NCBI GenBank assembly: GCA_016647705.1
Contig: CM028338.1
Location: 18,063,577-18,127,576 of the forward strand
Direction: 5' to 3'
DNA length: 64,000 nucleotides
Source of the DNA: Eucommia ulmoides
Lineage: Eukaryota; Streptophyta; Magnoliopsida; Garryales; Eucommiaceae
Part shown: positions 56,560-64,000 of the stretch, piece after piece
Layout of the letters: the number at the start of each line of letters is the position of its first letter
How positions within the stretch are numbered: position 1 is the stretch's first letter
Program-made: the position numbers and the translations under genes
The notes under the pieces: generated by a model
Told to the model about the DNA's origin: nothing
The model's input: only the letters and a program-made list of their open reading frames with translations
Databases searched by the model: none

Positions 56560-57780
56560 ACATTCCTAGTTGGACTCAGTTATTGGCTGCAATAGGGATC
56601 GACGAGCGAGATGCTCTCCACGAAACGATCTTCTTCCCCATAGTAATACTTGAGCCTTTGACCATTCACTCAGAAAATCACATCATTCTTATCTTCTAGT
56701 TCCACAACATCAAATGGAAACACTTGCTTCACCTTGAATGGTCTAGACCATCTTGATTTTAGCTTTCTCAAAAAAAAATAAAAAATCAATCAGGAACTAA
56801 AAAGCAGCACTTGTTGTCTCGAAATAAACTTTCTCCTCACGATGTGCTTGTCATGCCATTTCTCGGTCCTCTCTTTGTAGAGCCGGGCATTTTCATATGC
56901 CGCTTGTCGGAATTCTTCTAACTCATTGAGTTATAGAAGTCTTTGTTCCCTGAAAGCCTTGAAATCAAAGTTAAGCTTCTTAATTACCCAAAAGGCAAGG
57001 TGCTCCAACTTCACCAGTAAGTGGCACACATTTCCAAACACCAATCTATATGGACACATTCCAATCGGTGTTTTAAAAGTCGTGCGGTAGGCCCATAAAG
57101 CATTGTCAAGTTTCATTGCCTAATCTTTCCGGTTTGTATAAATTGTCTTCTCAAGGATTTTTTTAACATCCCGATTAGAGACTTTGGCTTGCCCATTGGT
57201 TTGAGGATATATGTTAGTGCTACCTTGTACCTCACTTCATGCGTGGTCAAGAGAGTATTGAAAACCTTGTTACAAAAGTGAGTTTCTTCATTGCTAATGA
57301 TGGCCCGAGGTTCCTCAAACCTCATGAAAATGTTCTTTTGAAAAAACTTTAACACTACATTCGCATCATTGGTTGACGTGGCAACAGCTTCCACCTATTT
57401 TAACACATAATCTACTAACAACAAAATATACTCTTAACCAAAGGAAAAAAGGGAACAGTCCCATGAAGTCGATTCCCCATACATTGAAGATTTCCAAATC
57501 GAAAATATTCATCAAAGGTAACTCATGCTGCCTAGAAATATCACCAACCCTTTTGCACTGATCACAAGTCTTTACAAAACTATAAGAATCTCATAAAAGG
57601 GTCAGTCAATAAAGACCTTATTGAAGTACCTTCATGATTGTTCTAGTTGTACCAAAATGTGCTCCATAAGGCGATGAATAACAACGATAGAGGATATTTT
57701 ACATCTCTTCTTCTGGAATACATCTCCGAATAACTTGATTGGAGCATTTTTGGAACAAAATGGGATCATCCCACAGCTAG
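56560..57780 (-). pseudogene. E10 integrase
   Basis: DDE integrase. In order on the minus strand: a zinc part with YGAHFGTTRT and TCDQCKRVGDISRQHEL; core start IFNVWGIDFMGLFP (first Asp, about 57465); AIISNEETHFCN, where the second catalytic Asp reads N; a stretch LKPMGKPKSL where the Glu-containing motif is lost; then 56931-57116, open, with [18 protein letters not shown] and [18 protein letters not shown]. Across further shifts RWSRPFKVKQVFPFDVVELE and VNGQRLKYYYGEE complete the C-terminal part. Two of three catalytic acids are gone and at least five shifts are present, so it is dead. Confidence 0.8.
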
Positions 57781-58443
57781 TTCTTCACATCATGCAAAAA
57801 AAAATTCTTTTGAAGGCTAGACAAGTCCGGCAGTAACACATTGCAAGCAAAATAATTGACAATATCCGTGAACCAAGGAAGTTTTACCTCAACATTGAAA
57901 AGCTTCTCATCCGGGAAGACTTCCATAATGCACGCGTCACCACCAATATCTTCAAGCTTGAGCCTTGAGAGATGATTCACAATAACATTCGTACTGCCCT
58001 TCCTGTCATGAATCTCCACATCAAACTCTTAAAGTAAGATAATCCACCGAATTAAACGAGGCTTGACATCGTTTTTTGCAAACAAGTAGAAGATAGTTGT
58101 ATGGTCCGTAAAGATAATTACATTGGACCCAATGATGTACGACCAGAACTTGTCACAAGCATAAACCACCCCCAACATATTTTTTTCCTTAGGTGTAGTT
58201 CTTTTGTGCCTCATTAAGATTTCTACTTGCATAATAGATGGCCCAAAATATCTTGTCTTTTCATTGGCTTAAGACTGCTCCAACTGCATGGTCACTAGCA
58301 TCATACATAATCTCAAATGGCTCATTCCAATCGGGTGCAACCATAATCGGAGTCGAGATTAATTTTTTCTTCATCACATTGAAAGCCTTCAAATAAGAAT
58401 CATCAAATTCGAACAGAGCATCTTTCTCAAGTAAATTACACAA
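57777..58443 (-). pseudogene. E10 RNase H
   Basis: RT-linked RNase H. 58261-58443: LEKDALFEFDDSYLKAFNVM, then FEIMYDASDHAVGAVLSQ with the first catalytic Asp. 58029-58232: TTPKEKNMLGVVYACDKFWS (Glu) and NVIIFTDHTTIFYLF (Asp). 57777-58019: RKGSTNVIVNHLSRL, where a D before HLSRL is now N. Each block is in its own open frame, with a stop or shift between. LPWFTDIVNYFACN leads towards integrase. Confidence 0.75.
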
Positions 58444-59441
58444 GGGCTTGACAATCTTTGAAAAATACTTTATGAGACTTCGGTAGAAACTGGCATGGCC
58501 TAGAAAACTCTAGATCCCCTTCACATTAGCCGGTAAAGGAAGCTTCTCAATCGTGGCTATCTTTGCTTGATCTACCTCTATTCTTTTAGACAACCCCAAG
58601 TAAACCAAAATAATTCCTTCCCGCTCCATGAAGTGACATTTATCCCAATTTAAAACTAAATTCTTCTCTTCACACCTCTCAAACACAAGTGACAAGTTAT
58701 GGAGACAATGATCTAAAGAAGACCCGAATACTGAGAAGTCATCCATGAAAACTTCCATTATATTCTCAACTATATCAAAGAAAATTGCCATCATACACCT
58801 TTGAAACGTGGTGGAAGTATTACAAAGACCAAAGGGCATTCTTTGGAAAACGAACGTACCATATGGGCAGGTGAAAGTGGTATTTTCTTAATCCTCGAGT
58901 GCAATAGCTATTTGATTATAGCCTGAATAGCCATTAAGAAAACAGTAGTAGTTATAACTGGCCAATCGATCTAACATTTGGTTAATGAAAGAAAGGGAAA
59001 AATGATCTTTCCTTGTGACCTTGTTTAACTTCCGATAATCTATGCATACACATTACCCTATGACAGTTCGAGAGGGGATTAGCTCATTGCTTTCATTTTT
59101 AACCACCGTCATCCCTCATTTCTTCAGCACAACTTGAGCGGCGCTCACCCACAAAATATCCAAAACTGCATAAATGATCTCAACATTCATTAGCTTGAGA
59201 ACATGACTTGAACAACTTCTTTCATTGCCGAGTTAAGCCTTCGTTGATGCTTAATTGAGGGCTTATAGGAGTTCTCCATAAGAATCTTCTGCATACAAAT
59301 AGTTGGGCTTATCCCCTTGATGTCGGCAATGGACCAAGAAAAAGCGGATTTGTGCTTCTTCAAGATAAGGAGTAACTTCTCTTCTTTTTCTTGACTCAAT
59401 GATAACGAAATGATCACTGGATTAGTATAGTTTTCCCCCAA
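58444..59441 (-). pseudogene. E10 reverse transcriptase
   Basis: RNA-directed DNA polymerase. 59190-59441: KHKSAFSWSIADIKGISPTI and KHQRRLNSAMKEVV. Across stops 58870-59060: CVCIDYRKLNKVTRKDHFSL, then NGYSGYNQIAIALED, stop, ENTTFTCPYGTFVFQ. 58510-58839: MPFGLCNTSTTFQRCM, catalytic VFMDDFSVFGSSLDH, NLVLNWDKCHFME and IEVDQAKIATIEKLPLPANV. The DD pair is intact. Missing Trp residues at stops suggest G-to-A changes (TGG to TAG/TGA). Confidence 0.8.
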
Positions 59442-59606
59442 AAAAGTATACCAAAGATACTCAGGTAATTATTTAAAACCTAACCCACGTTGAGATACAC
59501 TTGAAGAGTTGGATGAACCCTTATGCCCCTCAAGAATTTCCACTTGAGCCACATTAACTACTTTACTAAGAAAAGCTTCGAGAGATAGAACACAATCCAC
59601 AACACC
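59442..59606 (-). other. E10 protease-RT linker
   Basis: Short decayed stretch, no motif. Confidence 0.4.
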
Positions 59607-60170
59607 TTATTCCTTGGTATAACTCTCCTCATTGAAATCCACCATTGACAAGGAATTAGCGAGACTATACTCCAAAGGATCATAATGCACAATCTCTTGA
59701 ATGAACTGTTTAATACAAGAGTTTACCACCTTCACTCGATTACAAGTTGGACTTTCTTTCGAAAACTTCATGGTATTGTAAAAGTTGAATTTAACTTCCT
59801 CTTCATTGACCCTTAGAGTTAGATTCCCACTATGCACATTAACCAATGCCATTTCGGTTGCTAGAAAAGGCCTCCCTAGGATAATGGAAATTTCTCGGTC
59901 TTCGTCCATGTCCAACACAACAAAATCAACTGAAAAAATAAACTTGTCTACCTTTACCAACTCATATTCAATAACACCTCTTGTATAGGTAAGAGAACGA
60001 TCCGCCATTTGCAAGGAAATAGTAGTGGGCTTCACTTCTCCAAGCCCTAACTTTCAAAAAATAGATAAAGGCATGAGATTGATACTAGTTTCAAGATCTC
60101 ACAATGCCTTCTCAAAATTAGAACTCCCAATGGTACACGGGATGGTGAAGCTTTTGGGATCCTTCAACTT
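59607..60170 (-). pseudogene. E10 aspartic protease
   Basis: Retropepsin for polyprotein cutting. The active-site loop is at about 60085-60100 and reads stop, DLETSINLMPLSIF; Athila elements have DLGAS here, so the Gly-Ala is mutated and the preceding codon is a stop. After another stop, KLGLGEVKPTTISLQMADRS leads into the open 142-codon frame 59607-60035 with YELVKVDKFIFSVDFVVLDM, the flap-side strand IILGRPFLATEMALV and a tail of Athila type (GNLTLRVNEEEVKFNFYN). Disabled at the catalytic loop. Confidence 0.75.
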
Positions 60171-61870
60171 TTAAGGCAGTTTACGTTGAAGAATTGCACT
60201 ACATTCTTCTGTGAGCTTGATTGTTTCGTATTCCTCTAACTTTTTATTCTTGGACATGATTTCCTTCAAAAAATTTCCATAATTGAGCATTTTCTCTAAT
60301 GCATCCACAAAAGGAATGTTGATGTGGATTCTCTTGAAAATTTCAAGAAACATTGAGAACTAAGCATCTAATTTCTTCTTTTGAAACCGTTGTAGAAATG
60401 GTACAGGTGGGGTCACAATGGAAGGATTATCCAGAAATGAGATTGATCCTGGATTGACTTTTGGACTTTCTTTGCTCTTAGTATCAACACTAGTTTCTTT
60501 ACTTTCGCTCACTTTCTCCTTAGACTTATTCACCGATGGCCTAGCATTTTCAATCTCTTTACCACTCTTCAAGATGATCTCCTTGCAATCCTTTGGGTTG
60601 GTTTTCGTGTCACTTGGGAACTTTCCCGAAGATTACCCCTTGATGGAGCTAGCAAGTTGTCCAATTTATATCTCAAGGGACTTTATGGTTGCATTCATAT
60701 TAGTGCAATGAGTCTCAATGCTATCAAGACGGGCCTCATCCTTATTGAAATAACCCTAAGTTTCTACAATGAATGTTGACAAGATGTCTTCCAATGATGG
60801 TTTCTTTCTATTCACTTGTTGTTGTTGCGAAGAAAAACTTGGTTTTTTCGTAGGAAAACCATGTTGTTGTGAAGGAAAACTAGGAGGAGCTTGCAAGCCA
60901 TTACGTGCATTTGCGTAAGAGAAATTTTCATGGTTCCGAAGCCCAGGATTTAAATCAGTCGGGATGTTAGGCCCAAAGGTGTAAGCTCAGCTATTGATGA
61001 AATGACATTCTTTGAATTCATAATCATTCCCCAGTTGGGAAGCACCCTCCATATTCTCTATTTCTTTACTTGATGAGGCTTCCTTGGTGTTCAAAGTAGT
61101 AATTTAGGTTGTGAGCTTTGAAACTTAGGCCAACAAGGTAGCTAGAGGATCACGTGAATATCGGCTACCTTTCGTCCCATATTACACTCATTGGGCCATT
61201 GAAAATTATTGGCCACTATCTCCTCCAATAACTATTGAGCTTTCTCAGAGGTTTTAGATAAAGAAGAACCCCTGGATGTGACATCCATGATTGTTCTAGT
61301 TTGTCCATCCATCCCGTTGTAGAAGAGTTGGATTTGAAACCAATCTTGATACCTGTGTTGGGGGCACCATCACAATAAATTCTTATACCGCTCCCACGTC
61401 TCAAAAAAGTGCTTCATAATCCTTTTGGCAAAATTGATCGATTTTTCCTCTTAATTGTGAAGTCTTCAATGGAGGAAAGAACTTAGTAAGGAACTTTTGG
61501 TCCAGTTCCTCCCAAGTAGAAACATTCTCCTCTTGTAGAGATTGGAGCCAACCTCTAGCTCGATCCCGAATAGAGAACGAGAATAACCTTAGCCGAACGA
61601 CATCCTTCACGACTTGTTATACCATGTTAATTAGAACGGGCTTCAACTCAAAATTGTTAGCGTTGACTGCTTGCCTTTGAATTCCAGAGTAGTTATCATT
61701 CACAATAAGTCTAAAATAAACCCTGAGGACCCATTGTGGTTCTTGTGGTGGTGGTTAAGGCTTCGGCGGTTGTTGCGGTAGAGAATTATTACCACCATCG
61801 ACCATTTCCTGAGCTTGGTCTATCCATTCTCTCCTTAATTTTCTAAGTGTGGGTTCAACTTTTGGATCAA
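60171..61870 (-). pseudogene. E10 gag
   Basis: Capsid/nucleocapsid precursor. The frame is readable from ISLDPKVEPTLRKLRREW at about 61865; a candidate ATG at 61805 (MVDGGNNSLPQQPPKP) shares the frame with 61401-61610 (VVRLRLFSFSIRDRARGWLQ, EELDQKFLTKFFPPLKTSQL), the core retrotransposon gag domain. After a shift FYNG and TIMDVTSRGSSLSKTSEKAQ follow. 60360-60572 is Lys/Ser-rich and ends VPFLQRFQKKKLDA; 60171-60353 has FLEIFKRIHINIPFVDALEK and EEYETIKLTEECSAILQ, the gag-protease bridge. A segment between NMV and VVKDVV seems deleted. Confidence 0.75.
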
Positions 61871-62011
61871 GAGAAATAAGTTAAAAGCTTCGAGCTCTTC
61901 GCATGCTTGCTAACCACAGAGTAGAATAAACAAAATTAAAACCAAAAGAATGCCTAAATTGAGATCAAGTCACTTGGTTGCAATATTAATTGAAATTTAT
62001 AAATTACTCAA

Positions 62012-62029
62012 TCCCCGGCAGTGGCATCA
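62012..62029 (-). promoter_or_regulatory. E10 primer-binding site, tRNA-Asp type, decayed
   Basis: Plus strand TCCCCGGCAGTGGCATCA; against the tRNA-Asp end it has three changes, all A/G or C/T transitions. Six bases from the LTR edge. Confidence 0.75.
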
Positions 62030-62035
62030 AAAACT

Positions 62036-63481
62036 TGTTGCGATATTTATGCTCTATGTGTACTCGTACATGCATGAGGTCGAACAAGTAATAAAGTGAG
62101 TGAGTGAGTATCGTTCGCTTGAGGATTGGTAAAAACAAATCAACTAAGTACCACAATTAGAATAACCTAATTTTATCTAGGCAACCGAGATTTAAGTGAT
62201 AAAAATTAAACTAACAACTAAATTAATGATTGACAAAGAGATTAAATAGCTAATGGAAGAGTGGATTGAAGGGAATTCAATGGAATATGGACTCTAGGGC
62301 CGGATTGACATCAATTTGCTAAATTATGCTAATCCAATTCAAGCTTGTTAATTAAGTTCATACTAAATCATTAACCATGGGTATCTAAAAATAACCTCAC
62401 TCCCTCTTTCGAGTGTCGAATAAGGTAATTTGTATAATTACTTGAATTAATATCTCTATTAAATTCAACTAATTATCCAATTATTAAGTCTTGCCCATCA
62501 AATGGCTATCCAAACCATACTAGCCTCTCGACCTAATATACTAAGGGTTGTGTTTCTTCGGCCTCAATGTGCAAGATTACCTCTCTCAAGTGTCTAATCA
62601 CACACATCTATGATATCCAATTCATCTTGTGAATAAATTAGAGAATAAGGATAAAGAAACATAAATGGTTGAAACATGAAATTCAATTAACAAGAACTTA
62701 AAGTCTCATAGCGTGGTTCATACAAAGCTATTCAATTTTTCTTAGATAAAAATCTAGCCAAGCATGTTCGTATAATCCATCAACATATCCACAAACAAAT
62801 TCAAACATAAACCCATGATTAACTAATAATCAACAATCACAATTCTCAAGTTTATCATGCATAATAAGTAAAAGAAAAGAGGTGATAGAAAAACTAGAGA
62901 ATGGAAAGCTCCAAGCCTCAATCTTCAAGCAAGCATCCAATTCTCAAGCTAGCATCCAAATCTCTGATTTATCTTCTTGGTATCTGCAAAAGTAGGCTCC
63001 AAATCTCTCCCTCATTCTCAGCTCACAGTCCTTTTATACCCTCCTCAAAAAGTCATTATTCCAGCTAAAAACGACCATATTCTGTGCACATGGGTGTTGG
63101 GGTTGGCTTCTTGGGTGCTCTAGCGCCGCTACTGGCATTAGGGAAACTTGGGAGGCGCATTGGAGCATGTTTGATCCATGCTGAAGTGCGAAATAGGCGG
63201 ATTCTCTAGTCTGGGAGGCGTGCTGGAGTGGTCGAGGCCGCACTAGAGCACAAAATAGGCAACATGTGGTTTGGGAGTGCGCTAGGGCGCACTCATTTTC
63301 TATTGTAGCGCGCCTGTGGATTTTTGATTCCTTTCAAAGGCATTGATTTTCAACAAATTCAACCCAACTTACCTCACCTACATAAATAAAGTTAAAATGT
63401 ATTACATACACAAATAAAATACTTAAAAATCAATACAATAAGTTAAGAGATAAATTGATAAAAAAAAATAAAAAATTATCA
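62036..63481 (-). repeat. E10 5' LTR
   Basis: Minus strand begins TGATAATTTTTTATTTTTTT and ends ATATCGCAACA. TATAAAAG at 63031-63038 (minus) is a good core promoter, giving U3 of about 440 bp. No palindrome cluster. The region 63090-63310 is GC-richer and produces accidental ORFs. Confidence 0.75.
63031..63038 (-). promoter_or_regulatory. TATA box, E10 LTR
   Basis: Minus strand GGGTATAAAAGGACTG, the standard distance range for an LTR promoter within this LTR. Confidence 0.6.
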
Positions 63482-64000
63482 CCTTTACAAGTCCTCCACG
63501 CCAGGTGACTATTCTTTGGTAATTTGGTGGTGAGTCACCCTTTAGGGGTTAGCGTTGTAAGCACCCAATGACCTGACCCTCTTCGAGGATAGATCCCGGG
63601 CTTTTCCAAAGACAACGCTCTTCCCACGGGGGTTAGGCCTACTGGAAGTGATGGGCTTGGGTCTAGAATGGTCATGGCCCAAGCTTTTGGTGATGGGTTA
63701 TCTGGGCTTTTCGGAGTGGGCAGCCCATGACCAAATTCATCACCATCATATATCATAACGATAATTAAACCAATCGATTCTTTTTTGTAACACTAACAAC
63801 TCGTTTGGTAAAATGGAATGGAATCATGATTAAAATGGTATAGGATAAATAATGGAATAAAGAAAATAATGGAATGAATCCATAATGAAATCAATATTCA
63901 ATTATCTTGTTTGGTTGTTATTGTATACTGAAAGGAATAGAATAGTAGAACATAACAAAATTTCCATAATACCCTTTTACATATTAATTTTGAAAAATAT
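63482..64000. other. Unassigned flank; possible TIR element end from ~63800
   Basis: 63482-63780 has no ORF I can support. GAATGGTCATGGCCC (63666-63680) and GGGCAGCCCATGACCAAATTC (63718-63738) are inverted relatives and share TGGTCATGG with the ends of E9. From about 63800 CTCGTTTGGTAAAATGGAATG and repeats of GGAATGAATC/ATAATGGAAT look like the edge of a TIR/MITE element leaving the window. Confidence 0.3.

Larger units (their letters stand above)
56531..63481 (-). mobile_element. E10: Athila-clade Ty3/gypsy element, decayed, 3' end missing
   Basis: Minus strand. Order from the 5' LTR: primer site 62012-62029, gag, protease, RT, RNase H, integrase. Motif wording throughout is Athila-like ([34 protein letters not shown]). 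It ends at about 56531, soon after integrase, in the landmark TTTGCCTCCCAAGAAGC, so the envelope-like region, purine tract and 3' LTR are gone. Every domain has stops or shifts. Confidence 0.85.

Noticed and set aside
63034..63243. Frames at 63034-63243 and 63535-63756
   Set aside because: The first overlaps the TATA box and leader of the E10 LTR, the second has no recognisable feature.

Overview
The window is plant nuclear DNA from an angiosperm, probably a eudicot, and it reads as intergenic heterochromatin. It is AT-rich and shows no intact host gene, tRNA or rRNA. Almost everything that can be recognised is LTR retrotransposon sequence nested inside other retrotransposons, plus two TIR DNA elements. 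Plant origin rests on Athila-type and Tat/Ogre-type Ty3/gypsy pol genes, primer-binding sites matching the 3' end of tRNA-Asp, and plant mobile domain (PMD)-like coding remnants.

Layout, left to right (E numbers are used in the entries). E1, 1-3017 and 10834-11745, plus strand: Ty1/copia remnant with a gag fragment and a long 3' LTR. E2, 3018-10828, minus: non-autonomous gypsy-type element inserted in the E1 LTR with a perfect 5-bp target duplication; it carries one captured ORF, now with four stops. E4, 11746-12329 and 17491-20343, minus: truncated gypsy element, itself split by E3, 12330-17490, plus: a non-autonomous element with two LTRs and no ORF. E6, from 20344, plus: decayed Tat/Ogre-clade gag-protease-RT-RNaseH-aRNH-integrase ending at 26634, then a repeat-rich 3' region and a long LTR from about 28207. 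E11, about 31990-34205: hAT-like TIR element. 34206-48060: host of older plus-strand PMD-like and DUF7745-like ORF remnants, interrupted by E5 (35372-41248, minus, non-autonomous, both LTRs) and E7 (44549-47475, minus, solo LTR). 48060-52203: low-complexity DNA with a minus-strand Tat/Ogre gag scrap. E8, 52204-56530: two copia LTR copies in tandem, the second split by E9, a hAT-like element (54144-55332). E10, 56531-63481, minus: decayed Athila with gag, protease, RT/RNaseH, integrase and a 5' LTR but no 3' end. 63482-64000: unassigned.

The enzymes for mobilising E2, E3 and E5 are not encoded in them. They share the tRNA-Asp primer site, a purine tract of the AGTTTGGGGGTAT type and a long conserved non-coding 3' domain with E4, so they are probably moved in trans by an Athila/Tat-like relative.

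The most unusual signals are: (i) clusters of the 16-bp palindrome CACCGCCTAGGCGGTG and variants just upstream of the LTR core promoter in E2, E3 and E5, with a further cluster upstream of the captured ORF in E2; (ii) tandem repeats of the LTR-end/primer-site junction in two different elements; (iii) a 180-bp near-perfect palindrome made by inverted duplication of PMD coding DNA; (iv) a 468-bp tandem duplication of the RT active-site region that copied already-broken sequence. All coordinates of nested boundaries are by eye.
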